In this document: one piece after another, positions 1-6,771 of the stretch
How positions within the stretch are numbered: the first letter of the stretch is position 1
How the letters are laid out: each line of letters opens with the position of its first letter
Origin: Minisyncoccota bacterium
GTDB lineage: Bacteria; Patescibacteriota; Minisyncoccia; Phycocordibacterales; UBA1006
Reading direction: 5' to 3'
DNA: 12,582 nucleotides
Assembly: GCA_021129535.1 (NCBI GenBank)
Contig: JAJOLB010000031.1
Coordinates: forward strand, 1 to 12,582
Program-made: the position numbers and the translations under genes
The notes under the pieces: model-generated
What the model was told of the DNA's origin: nothing
The model's input: only the letters and a program-made list of their open reading frames with translations
Database searches by the model: none

Positions 1-22
1 AAATCCTAGCGGAGCAGCAATA

Positions 23-46
23 AAAAATCGACCTAGGTCGATTTTT
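23..46. terminator. Bidirectional terminator downstream of dnaX
   Basis: This is a perfect 24-bp inverted repeat: a 10-bp stem with a CTAG tetraloop at 33-36, A/T-rich at the outer ends, so both strands show a hairpin followed by a T-run. On the minus strand it starts inside the dnaX TAA codon (45-47) and should end dnaX transcription. On the plus strand it could end whatever lies left of the window. Confidence 0.85.
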
Positions 47-1082
47 ATTTTTCCTCAAATAATCTAAATAGTGAAAGTTCTAAGGGTAAATATTTTATAA
101 ATGCATACTGCATGTCAGCATAAACATTTAATAATTCTGAGAGCAGTTTTGCATTAATCTCATTTTTTTCTTTTGCAAAAGATAATAAAAATGAAAACTC
201 ATCGTTGCCTATTTCCTCCTTTATCTCTGAATGCATTTTTTCTGAAAAACGTAATCGTAAAATGGTTCGTATTTTTTCCGTTAACATTTGTAGAAAAATA
301 TGTGCGTCAATATTACTTGATGAGGCCTTTCGAATTAATACCAATAAACTATCAATATCCTTTTCATTCAATGCTGTTACAAAATCTTGCAACAATGACT
401 GTGCTGGTGCGCCAGTAATCAATTCGGTTTCGTCCCGTGTTAATTTTTTATCCGTAGAATAGGAAATTAATTTCTGTAAAACTCCCTGAGTATCACGAAA
501 CGAACCGTTACCTAGAAAGGAAATGATATCTAATGACTCTGTATCAATAGTGAACCCTTCCTTTTCCACCATACCTGAAATCATGTCGCGTAATATTGCC
601 CGTGTTGGAGACTTCAAAACAAAGGACTGGCACCTTGATACAACTGTTGGTAGAATTTTATGTAACTCTGTTGTCGCAAGGACGAAAATAACATGTGATG
701 GCGGTTCTTCTAATGTTTTCAGCAGTGCGTTAAAGGCTTCTTTTGTCAGCATGTGCACCTCGTCAATGATGTACATTTTATATTCAGAATCGAATGGTCG
801 CGACAATACAGCTTCGCGCAAGGCACGAATATCATCAATACCACGATTTGATGCAGCGTCAATTTCTATAATATCGTTTTCAGAACAGCCGAGCTCGTTT
901 GCAAAAATTCTAGCGATACTTGTCTTTCCTGTTCCGCGTGGACCAGAGAATAAATATGCATGCCCAATATTTCCAAGCTCTAATGACCCCTGCAAGACCT
1001 TTACAACATGGTCCTGACCAAAAACCTCAGCAAATTTTTGCGGTCGATATTTTCTATATAAAACGGTTTGTTCTGTGTTCAT
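45..1082 (-). CDS. dnaX: DNA polymerase III clamp-loader subunit gamma/tau, minimal form
   Basis: This is the AAA+ ATPase subunit of the replicative clamp loader, which opens and places the beta clamp on primed DNA. Visible motifs: RKYRP box (residues 10-14), Walker A GPRGTGKT (47-54), Walker B/DEVH (107-110), sensor-1 ATTE (136-139), arginine-finger SRC (149-151) and a sensor-2-like SFRD near 194. The C-terminal helical collar domain fills about 220-345. Two things differ from textbook DnaX. The zinc-binding loop with four cysteines, normally between Walker A and the EIDAASNRGID segment, is missing, with only Cys66 left there. The protein also stops at 345 residues, so there is no tau-type extension for polymerase or helicase contacts. 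The start is supported by the RKYRP box lying at the usual distance and by a -10 box six bases upstream. The stop codon overlaps a terminator. Confidence 0.95.
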   Translation of the reverse strand: MNTEQTVLYRKYRPQKFAEVFGQDHVVKVLQGSLELGNIGHAYLFSGPRGTGKTSIARIFANELGCSENDIIEIDAASNRGIDDIRALREAVLSRPFDSEYKMYIIDEVHMLTKEAFNALLKTLEEPPSHVIFVLATTELHKILPTVVSRCQSFVLKSPTRAILRDMISGMVEKEGFTIDTESLDIISFLGNGSFRDTQGVLQKLISYSTDKKLTRDETELITGAPAQSLLQDFVTALNEKDIDSLLVLIRKASSSNIDAHIFLQMLTEKIRTILRLRFSEKMHSEIKEEIGNDEFSFLLSFAKEKNEINAKLLSELLNVYADMQYAFIKYLPLELSLFRLFEEK

Positions 1083-1088
1083 AATTTC

Positions 1089-1094
1089 ATTATA
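1089..1094 (-). promoter_or_regulatory. Candidate -10 box of dnaX (leaderless start)
   Basis: TATAAT on the minus strand lies exactly six bases before the dnaX ATG, which puts the expected transcription start on the A of ATG. No ribosome-binding site fits in the gap. A second TATAAT lies at 1096-1101. No strong -35 was found; the region is very AT-rich, so chance matches are likely. Confidence 0.5.
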
Positions 1095-1179
1095 GATTAT
1101 AATAGTTTTTTTATAAAGTTATATGAATAATTTGCAATATTTATAATAAAATGATTAAATTAAATAAAATACATTTGAT

Positions 1180-1368
1180 ATGAAAAAAAATAAAATAATT
1201 AAATTATACTCCTATCTAGTTTTTTCCTATGATGTCATACTTCTATTAAAAGATGGAAGCACAAGACTGCTTGAAAAAGGCGAAAAAATACGCGAAACAA
1301 TAGATCAAAATAAAGAGAGATCTTACACCTATAAAGGATATGAAGTTTTAAATTTTAAAAGACTTTAA
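1180..1368 (+). CDS. Small hypothetical protein, 62 aa
   Basis: I do not recognise this protein. It is a short, lysine-rich, charged polypeptide with a hydrophobic stretch (YSYLVFSYDVILLL) at about residues 10-23, followed by a charged middle and a C-terminal half containing YTYKGYEV. It could be a small beta-rich soluble protein or a small membrane-associated one. Support for its being real: it stands divergently from dnaX, ends in TAA, and is followed 16 bases later by a clear hairpin terminator on the same strand. Against: it is short, very AT-rich, and has no Shine-Dalgarno sequence and no strong promoter. Candidate -10 TAAAAT at 1165-1170 leaves nine bases to the ATG. Confidence 0.5.
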   Translation: MKKNKIIKLYSYLVFSYDVILLLKDGSTRLLEKGEKIRETIDQNKERSYTYKGYEVLNFKRL

Positions 1369-1384
1369 AATTATTATTCTAAAT

Positions 1385-1412
1385 AAAAGCTTCTTTTAAA
1401 AATGAAGCTTTT
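1385..1412. terminator. Bidirectional terminator between the 62-aa ORF and dus
   Basis: A 9-bp stem pairs AAAAGCTTC (1385-1393) with GAAGCTTTT (1404-1412) around a 10-base loop. On the plus strand a T-rich tail follows, ending the 62-aa gene. On the minus strand the complementary AT-rich tail lies just after the dus stop (1414-1416). The two genes converge here and share it. Confidence 0.8.
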
Positions 1413-1413
1413 T

Positions 1414-2469
1414 TTATTTTCTAAAAATATTAATAACTCTTTCAATAAAATTTTTCTTTTTTCTAAGAAATTTGTAAACATGTTTCTCAATTTCATCATA
1501 GGAATTCGCCTCCATACATTTCCCGCGCAACTCTCGTGCACCATCAAAACCAGAAACATAAGCCTTGTAATGTTTTTTCATAATATTGAAATTTTTGTTT
1601 GGTAATAATTTCAAAAACAAACGTGTATGTTCCAACATAATTTCCAGTCGCTCATCAATAGAGACCGAATTGCGTTCAGTATCAAATAACCATGGTGTTC
1701 CAAAAATACCACGACCAATCATTACTCCATCAACCTGATATTTTTCTGTATATTCGTCAGCTTGCTCAACAGAAACAACGTCGCCATTCCCCACAAATTT
1801 TGTAGGTTTTCCTGACGCACGAACAATTTCGGCAGCACGTGCAATATCATCCCAGCGTGCTGGAACCTTTGACATTTCTTTACGGGTTCGTCCATGTAAA
1901 ATAATAGCGGCAACATCGCAATCTAGAATCGCTGGTATCCATGTTTCAATTTCATTTTGTGTCCAACCAATACGCGTTTTCACAGAAACAGGAATATTCC
2001 CTGCACCACGTTTTGCGGCCAAAATCACCTCTTGTGCAAGCTCTGGTGTTTGTATCATGGCGGAACCGGCTCCTTGTTTGCAGATATTTCGCTCTGGACA
2101 ACCCATATTTAAATCTATACCGTCAAAGCCCAGTTCTACGCATAAACGTGCAGCAGACTCCATTTTAATAGGGTCAGAAGAGAAAATTTGTGCGACAATA
2201 GGACGATTTTCAGCTTGATATTTAAACATATGCATCAAGTTTGGACGACCTACATCAGAAAACAATCCATCAGCTGCTACGAATTCGGTATAAAGAACGT
2301 CAGGTCCACCTCCTGGTTTTCCCATACGAGAATATTTCGCAACGATGGCTCGAAATGCTGCGTCCGTAACATCAGCCATAGGTGCCAAAATTTTAAATGA
2401 CTTTGGTAAATTAGCCCAAAAGCCCATTACAATATCATTATTATTCATTTGTTTGATTGCTGTCTTCAT
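1414..2469 (-). CDS. dus: tRNA-dihydrouridine synthase (Dus family)
   Basis: This is an FMN- and NADPH-dependent enzyme that reduces uridine to dihydrouridine in the D-loop of tRNA. The TIM-barrel signature is complete: LAPMADVTD (residues 28-36), TEFV (61-64), NMGCP with catalytic Cys124 (121-125), VSVKTRIGW with FMN-contacting Lys164, HGRTR (192-196), GNGD (227-230) and MIGRG (250-254). A C-terminal helical tRNA-binding region fills about 270-351. Which Dus subfamily applies (A, B or C) cannot be decided by eye. The upstream ftsQ-like gene ends at 2441, so the ATG at 2469 gives a 29-base overlap. In-frame ATGs at 2448 and 2427 are alternatives; the one at 2427 (MGFWANLPK) begins where many family members begin and removes the overlap. 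No Shine-Dalgarno site decides the matter. Confidence 0.93.
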   Translation of the reverse strand: MKTAIKQMNNNDIVMGFWANLPKSFKILAPMADVTDAAFRAIVAKYSRMGKPGGGPDVLYTEFVAADGLFSDVGRPNLMHMFKYQAENRPIVAQIFSSDPIKMESAARLCVELGFDGIDLNMGCPERNICKQGAGSAMIQTPELAQEVILAAKRGAGNIPVSVKTRIGWTQNEIETWIPAILDCDVAAIILHGRTRKEMSKVPARWDDIARAAEIVRASGKPTKFVGNGDVVSVEQADEYTEKYQVDGVMIGRGIFGTPWLFDTERNSVSIDERLEIMLEHTRLFLKLLPNKNFNIMKKHYKAYVSGFDGARELRGKCMEANSYDEIEKHVYKFLRKKKNFIERVINIFRK

Positions 2470-3367
2470 TTTCTTTTTTATTTTTTTCTGTTTGTTTTTC
2501 TAATAATTCCTCATCTGTTATAAACTTGAATCTAATTTGTTTATCTATTCTGAGGTCAATAAATAACAATCTATCAGGTATTTTTTTCCAATCAACCTTG
2601 AATATTTCATGATTAAGCATCAGACCAATATTCAATAGAATAGATTCGTAATCATCAGTATTTTTATAGAAAATATATGGATTTTCCTTGAATTGTTTAT
2701 TCAAAAGAGAGCGAATATATAAACGTGTTTCATTTCTATCATTTACAAAAATGCGACTGATAGAAATATTATATTCTTGATATAGGTTATTTGTAAACTC
2801 AAAAAAATCTAGAAAATCAGATTTATCCATTACTTGCTCCCCTATTTTTAAAACATCACTTGTTGTATATATTTTTTCAAAAACACCATCTGAAAAATAT
2901 GGAGCCTTTGTATAAATATAACCCTTTTGATCTGCAAAATAACATTCCTCATCAAAATCAGAAATATAATTTTCATTCTTACACCACAAAGAATGTGGTT
3001 TTCGCTCCTCTATTTCTACAATTAAAATTCTATTATCTTTAATTAAAACATCTGCATTATAAATACGAGGAAAAGAGTTTTCTATTCTTTTTTCGATTTT
3101 ATTAGTATTAACAAGCAAGACATTATTTTTCGATAAAACACCCAATAAAGATTCATTTAAAAAACCATCTATGTTTTGATTTATATCTTTTTCAAGAATA
3201 GTTTCGTTACCTGAAATTCTTGTTTCAGAAAATTTAAATCTTTTATGATTCATAATCCATACAAAATCAGCAAGAATAAAAATAATTAGCAAACTAATAA
3301 ATAATTGCTTTTTCCTTTTCTGTTTTTGTTCCTTTTTAGTTTTTACTGCTGGTTTACGTAACTTCAT
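2441..3367 (-). CDS. ftsQ: FtsQ/DivIB-like cell division protein
   Basis: This is a bitopic inner-membrane protein of the divisome, expected to link early and late division proteins at the septum. The order is typical of FtsQ/DivIB: a very basic cytoplasmic tail (residues 1-21), one membrane span (about 22-39), a POTRA-like domain (about 45-125) starting FSETRISGN, and a beta-domain with the family-like EIEERKPHSLW (118-128) followed by CYFADQKGYIY (142-152). The C-terminal tail (about 285-308) is highly charged, rich in K, E and N. Sequence identity to well-known FtsQ is low, so the assignment rests on architecture and the ERKP..LW pattern. The usual neighbours (mur genes, ftsA, ftsZ) are absent; it sits upstream of dus instead, probably as a two-gene unit, and is divergent from recR. 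A TATGAT at 3379-3384 is 11 bases upstream of the ATG. Confidence 0.8.
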   Translation of the reverse strand: MKLRKPAVKTKKEQKQKRKKQLFISLLIIFILADFVWIMNHKRFKFSETRISGNETILEKDINQNIDGFLNESLLGVLSKNNVLLVNTNKIEKRIENSFPRIYNADVLIKDNRILIVEIEERKPHSLWCKNENYISDFDEECYFADQKGYIYTKAPYFSDGVFEKIYTTSDVLKIGEQVMDKSDFLDFFEFTNNLYQEYNISISRIFVNDRNETRLYIRSLLNKQFKENPYIFYKNTDDYESILLNIGLMLNHEIFKVDWKKIPDRLLFIDLRIDKQIRFKFITDEELLEKQTEKNKKENEDSNQTNE

Positions 3368-3378
3368 ATCGTACTCTT

Positions 3379-3384
3379 ATCATA
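3379..3384 (-). promoter_or_regulatory. Candidate -10 box of the ftsQ-dus unit
   Basis: TATGAT on the minus strand is followed by 11 bases containing AAGAG and then the ATG of ftsQ. The leader would be only about four or five bases. No clear -35 was seen. The assignment is weak because the region is AT-rich. Confidence 0.35.
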
Positions 3385-3422
3385 TCAATTTATAAAAATA
3401 GAAAAAGCCTTTTTTCATAAAC

Positions 3423-3450
3423 TTGTAACTTCCCTCTCTTTACCTATAAT
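3423..3450 (+). promoter_or_regulatory. Promoter of the recR operon
   Basis: A consensus TATAAT (-10) at 3445-3450 is preceded, 16 bases away, by TTGTAA (3423-3428), matching four of six -35 bases. The ATG of recR is exactly six bases after the -10 box, so the predicted start site is the start codon itself and the mRNA should be leaderless. Confidence 0.65.
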
Positions 3451-3456
3451 TTATAT

Positions 3457-4068
3457 ATGAACTCAATCGACAAACTTGCAGAATTATTTCAAAAATTTCC
3501 AGGAATTGGGAAACGTCAGGCGCGACGTTTTGTATATTTTTTACTACACAAGGACAACGGATATATACAGCAACTTGTGAATGAAATAGTAAATGTTAAA
3601 AAGGATATTAATCAATGCCATGAATGTTATCGATTTTACCCACGCGACGCTCAATCAGTCTGCCCTATTTGCACCAACAACACTGAAACCAAACAATTAA
3701 TGATTGTTGAAAAGGACGCTGACCTTGAAAATATTCACAAAACAAAACTCTACGAGGGAAAATATTTTGTCCTTGGTGGATTTATTGCCAGTCACGAGAA
3801 AAAACGCTCCTACGCACGTACAGAGCAGCTGCTTGCCCGTATTAAACGTGATAGAGAATCAAAAATCATTAACGAGGTAATATTTGGATTATCAATCAGT
3901 CCCGAGGCTGAACACACACGCTTACGTTTATATTCTATGATACATGATCAGTATCCTGATTTGGTGTTCACAACACTTGGGCGTGGATTATCTAGTGGAA
4001 CTGAACTTGAATATTCTGATACTGAAACATTAAAATACGCACTGGAATCACGTATTGCACAAAATTAA
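3457..4068 (+). CDS. recR: Recombination mediator protein RecR
   Basis: RecR works with RecO (and RecF) to load RecA on single-stranded DNA at gaps. The domains are complete and in order: an N-terminal helix-hairpin-helix with FPGIGKRQARRF (residues 14-25), a C4 zinc finger formed by Cys54, Cys57, Cys69 and Cys72, a Toprim domain starting LMIVEKDADLENI (81-93) and running to about 175, and the C-terminal TLGRGLSSGTELEYSDTETL segment, which matches the family's G-rich end. The length of 203 aa is normal. It is first in a tight plus-strand run; the next gene starts one base after its TAA. Its G+C is clearly higher than in the two genes that follow. The start is fixed by the promoter six bases upstream and by homology to the family N-terminus. 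Confidence 0.96.
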   Translation: MNSIDKLAELFQKFPGIGKRQARRFVYFLLHKDNGYIQQLVNEIVNVKKDINQCHECYRFYPRDAQSVCPICTNNTETKQLMIVEKDADLENIHKTKLYEGKYFVLGGFIASHEKKRSYARTEQLLARIKRDRESKIINEVIFGLSISPEAEHTRLRLYSMIHDQYPDLVFTTLGRGLSSGTELEYSDTETLKYALESRIAQN

Positions 4069-4069
4069 T

Positions 4070-4483
4070 ATGAAGAAATACACATTAAATAAAGTAGATA
4101 TTAATAATATAAAATATTTTAGTATAGAAATCGGTCTTTTACCTGGATATACAAAAGGAACTGAACATACTCTTACAGATGTCATAGATATTTATAAAAA
4201 CTGGTTAAAGTACAGACTTGAAAATAGTCTTATCACTATTCCTATAAAGATAACATTAGCTAATTTTGTTTATGGATTCAATTCAAATAAAAAAAATATT
4301 ATTATTAATGAAAATGCAGTAAGCATTAACGGTGAAATAATAAGGGAATATTGTCCTAATATTTTTAATGATAATAATAAGCTTTTTGAAATTATTGTAG
4401 AGATTGCAACAATCATTGGTCAAAAGCTTGAACAAGAAAGAGTGCATATAATTTTTAATAATCAAAAATATATACTTAAATAA
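4070..4483 (+). CDS. Hypothetical protein, 137 aa, in recR operon
   Basis: I do not recognise this family. The protein is soluble-looking with no signal peptide or membrane segment. It is rich in Ile, Asn and Lys, with alternating segments that suggest mixed alpha/beta structure: IEIGLLPGYTKG near residue 20, a helix-like stretch DVIDIYKNWLKYRLEN, a strand pair (IPIKITLANFVYGF), NEIIREY-like polar helices, and a C-terminal helix-strand pair (ATIIGQKLEQERVHIIF). No catalytic motif stands out. The ATG used here is one base after the recR stop; a TTG at 4055 would add five residues inside recR and is less likely. Low G+C compared with recR suggests a different history. Position implies cotranscription with recR, though not necessarily shared function. 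Confidence 0.75.
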   Translation: MKKYTLNKVDINNIKYFSIEIGLLPGYTKGTEHTLTDVIDIYKNWLKYRLENSLITIPIKITLANFVYGFNSNKKNIIINENAVSINGEIIREYCPNIFNDNNKLFEIIVEIATIIGQKLEQERVHIIFNNQKYILK

Positions 4484-4486
4484 TTT

Positions 4487-4948
4487 ATGAAATCTTTACC
4501 TATAAATAATGATCCATATCAAGTTTATTTTTTTACTTGCCCTATTCGAGGTCCTTTTAGTTTTGCTGTTCATCCATGGGTTGTATTTATTAAAAATAAT
4601 AAAGTGACACGTCTTGAAGTCTTAGCAATAAAAAATGAGAAATATCAATTTTATGGATATATTCATAAAAATCTTTACAATAACCCAACAAAAGGGTTAA
4701 GAAAATTATTTAAAAAAAATGAATTTCTAAAATCAACATTACTAGGATCAATTTCTGGAAATAAAAATTCTACAGCTAAACATCTTATTGATTTTATTGA
4801 GGAAATGACCCCATTTTATCCACATCAAGAGAATTATGTTTTATACCCTGGACCAAACTCAAATACATATATAGCTTGGATACTACAAAAATTCCCAGAA
4901 TTAAAAATAAAATTACCATGGAATGCATTTGGTAAGAACTTTAAATAA
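4487..4948 (+). CDS. DUF3750-like protein
   Basis: The protein resembles the DUF3750 family, whose function is unknown to me. The best evidence is the C-terminal block YPGPNSNTYIAWIL (residues 120-133) followed by a leucine/proline patch and an AFGK near the end (148-150); this matches the PGPNSNT..AW...P...LPP.AIGK pattern I associate with that family. Further support is HPWVVF at 29-34 near the N-terminus, where family members have a similar segment. The His, Asn and Thr residues in these blocks could form an active site, but that is speculation. At 153 aa it has no N-terminal membrane helices. The start is three bases after the preceding gene's stop, so the two are almost certainly cotranscribed with recR. 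The TAA overlaps a strong terminator. The family call is from memory. Confidence 0.7.
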   Translation: MKSLPINNDPYQVYFFTCPIRGPFSFAVHPWVVFIKNNKVTRLEVLAIKNEKYQFYGYIHKNLYNNPTKGLRKLFKKNEFLKSTLLGSISGNKNSTAKHLIDFIEEMTPFYPHQENYVLYPGPNSNTYIAWILQKFPELKIKLPWNAFGKNFK

Positions 4949-4975
4949 AAAGTAAGTATTCTATACTTGCTTTTT
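4947..4975 (+). terminator. Terminator of the recR operon
   Basis: A 13-bp stem with one G-T wobble (4947-4959 with 4963-4975) and a TCT loop ends in a T-run at 4971-4975, followed by more T-rich sequence. It overlaps the TAA of the DUF3750-like gene (4946-4948). Confidence 0.85.
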
Positions 4976-5020
4976 ATTTTATTTATTTTATTATAAATAA
5001 AAATATAAAACTAAATTACT

Positions 5021-5581
5021 ATGAATATAATTATAAAACCGATTGTTGTACTTAACGAAAAAGAGTTAATAGAATTATTCAGATTTTGGTCAAAAGGAAC
5101 ACAATCTGAAAAGCATTTACTTTCAGAGACAACTTCAAGTCTTAGAAAAAATATTTTAAATGCCGTTGCGGCATATGATAAATATGAAATTGTCGGCGCT
5201 GCTGGAATATTCGAGGCTAGAACTAAAATGAAAGAAACTATTCTATTCAATAACAAAAGAGTTGTTGAATTAGGGTCAAACTATATTCAACCAGAATATA
5301 GAGGAAAAGGACTTGGAACACTTCTACTAAAAAAAAGACTTGAAATTTCTCTTAAAAAGAATTGGTTTACTGTTTCAGTTACAACAAACCCTGCAATGCA
5401 GAAAATTTTTACAGCAATAGAGGGAAACCCAATGGACGATTTAGATGCCTTTAAAAAACTTCGTGCACAGCTCTGTCTATGTACGGGATCTGTACATGAT
5501 ATAAATTCATGCCCATTTGAAAAAAATGCTGCTTGGTTTTTTAAAAAACATGACAAAGACACAAAAAAATGCGAGAGTTAA
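5021..5581 (+). CDS. GNAT-family N-acetyltransferase
   Basis: The protein belongs to the Gcn5-related acyltransferases, which move an acyl group from acyl-CoA to an amine. The acetyl-CoA pyrophosphate loop is clear: YRGKGLGT (residues 93-100), preceded by a beta-strand VELGSNYIQPEY, as in motif A. An upstream strand pair (EIVGAAGIFEA, 56-66) and a downstream strand with the conserved asparagine (SVTTNPAMQKIF, 119-130) complete the fold. The substrate cannot be predicted. The C-terminal tail after about 150 is cysteine-containing (Cys152, Cys154, Cys164, Cys184) and not part of a minimal GNAT. No ribosome-binding site is obvious; TATAAA at 5004-5009 is a possible -10. It stands alone between two terminators, and its stop lies inside the second one. 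Confidence 0.85.
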   Translation: MNIIIKPIVVLNEKELIELFRFWSKGTQSEKHLLSETTSSLRKNILNAVAAYDKYEIVGAAGIFEARTKMKETILFNNKRVVELGSNYIQPEYRGKGLGTLLLKKRLEISLKKNWFTVSVTTNPAMQKIFTAIEGNPMDDLDAFKKLRAQLCLCTGSVHDINSCPFEKNAAWFFKKHDKDTKKCES

Positions 5582-5614
5582 GATATACAATTTTGTAAAT
5601 CTTAACTCTTTTTT
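5575..5614 (+). terminator. Terminator of the GNAT gene, enclosing its stop codon
   Basis: A 10-bp stem (GAGTTAAGAT 5575-5584 with 5599-5608) plus an inner stem (TACAA 5586-5590 with TTGTA 5593-5597) is followed by six T's at 5609-5614. The TAA of the GNAT gene (5579-5581) lies inside the left arm. The next gene's ATG is only three bases after the T-run. Confidence 0.85.
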
Positions 5615-5617
5615 ATT

Positions 5618-6451
5618 ATGGAAAACATTATTATAAAAACAGGAAAAAATCCTGGAAATATCAGTACAATCATGGCGGGAACACATGGAAATGAAATCTG
5701 TGGAATACAAGCATTCGAAAACATAATTCCCAATCTTGAAATTGAACATGGAACTGTATTTTTTATATTGGGAAATCCAAAGGCAATAGCAGAAAATGTT
5801 CGATATACTGAATACAACTTGAACAGAGCGTTTAAAGATATTTCAGAATACTCCAAGGCAGAATTAAAAAACTATGAATTACAGAGAGCTCAGGAAATTA
5901 AAAAATATCTAGATAAATCATCAGCTCTATTGGATATACACTCTGCAAAGAAAAAGACAGAACCATTTATTTTCTGTGAAGAAAAATCAATCTCAACAGC
6001 ACAAGAGCTTTCAAGTAAATTTTTAAAAATAGTTTTAGGAGTTAATGCTGTTGAGCCAGGAGGGACAGATGGTTATATGGCAAATATGGGAAAAATTGGA
6101 ATATGCGTTGAATGCGGACAACACAATGATAAATCTGCAATTACACTCGCAGAACAATCCATACATAACTTCCTGAAAAATAGAGGTCACATACAAAAAA
6201 GTAATAACGAAAATAGAGCAGATAAACCAATTATTAACTTGGAGTATTCTTATTACACTAAGACAAACTCGTTTATTTTAGAACGAAATTTCTCTGATTT
6301 TGAACATCTTGAAAAAGGAACTCTCGTAGGGAAAGATTCAGGAAAATCTATTTACACACCTTTCTCTGGCTACATAGTTTTTGCTCGAAACTGTAATAAA
6401 AAAAATCTTGAAGGTTTTTTACTCGGTAAAGATTATATCAAGCATGATTAA
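5618..6451 (+). CDS. Succinylglutamate desuccinylase/aspartoacylase-family zinc amidohydrolase
   Basis: This is an M14-type zinc enzyme of the AstE/AspA group, which splits N-acyl amino acids to a free amino acid and a carboxylate. The metal site reads well: GTHGNE gives His23 and Glu26, and LLDIHS gives His108. The substrate-binding NLNR..F motif is at 67-72. ICVECGQH (162-169) supplies Glu165 as the expected general base. The C-terminal beta-domain ends with YTPFSGYIVFARN, common in this family. At 277 aa it is slightly short but complete. Arginine-catabolism neighbours (ast genes) are missing, so a role in the AST pathway should not be assumed; N-acyl amino acid or peptide-like scavenging is an inference. 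It follows the GNAT terminator with almost no room for its own promoter, so it may depend on read-through or a promoter hidden in the terminator. Confidence 0.85.
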   Translation: MENIIIKTGKNPGNISTIMAGTHGNEICGIQAFENIIPNLEIEHGTVFFILGNPKAIAENVRYTEYNLNRAFKDISEYSKAELKNYELQRAQEIKKYLDKSSALLDIHSAKKKTEPFIFCEEKSISTAQELSSKFLKIVLGVNAVEPGGTDGYMANMGKIGICVECGQHNDKSAITLAEQSIHNFLKNRGHIQKSNNENRADKPIINLEYSYYTKTNSFILERNFSDFEHLEKGTLVGKDSGKSIYTPFSGYIVFARNCNKKNLEGFLLGKDYIKHD

Positions 6452-6515
6452 AGAATTATTTTTATTTATATAAAAAAACATACAGGCATGCGTATTTGGA
6501 GCTGGACTTTTATAA

Positions 6516-6770
6516 GTTATATTATTAACAGAGTATATTCATATTGATGGAATTGCCCGATACGATATTATTTTTATTTCAGCAATTAATTTAGTTCGCA
6601 AAAATGAAAAAATTTGGAAAGAAAATTTTAAAAATAAACAACTTTCTGAATCTGAAATAATTATGATACTATCAAAAAATCCCATTCTGATAGAACGACC
6701 TATTATCACTAATAATAATCAGGCACGTATCGCGCGACCGTTAGAAAATATATTTGAAATATTAAATTAA
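6516..6770 (+). pseudogene. C-terminal remnant of an ArsC/Spx-type arsenate reductase
   Basis: The frame is open from 6516 to the TAA at 6768-6770 but has no plausible start codon before an internal ATG at about 6664. From about 6580 it translates to an ArsC/YffB-like C-terminal half: NLVRKNEKIWKENF, then LSESEIIMILSKNPILIERP, then a strand and ARIARPLENIFEIL. These match the family's conserved LIxRP and RPxExxxxL blocks. The N-terminal thioredoxin-like part with the catalytic CxxS/CxxC is not found in any frame between 6452 and 6580, and there is too little room for it after the aspartoacylase-like gene. It is therefore a truncated relic or the product of a deletion. The downstream FAD monooxygenase starts two bases after its stop, which suggests a former operon. 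The rest of the 320-base gap (6452-6515) holds only AT-rich sequence and no gene. Confidence 0.7.
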
Positions 6771-6771
6771 A

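Noticed and set aside
523..1017. 164-aa open frame on the plus strand inside dnaX
   Set aside because: It is antisense to a certain dnaX gene, has no family motif, and mirrors the dnaX codons; it is a shadow frame.
4055..4072. TTG at 4055 as the start of the 137-aa gene
   Set aside because: It lies inside recR; an ATG at 4070, one base after the recR stop, is a simpler start.
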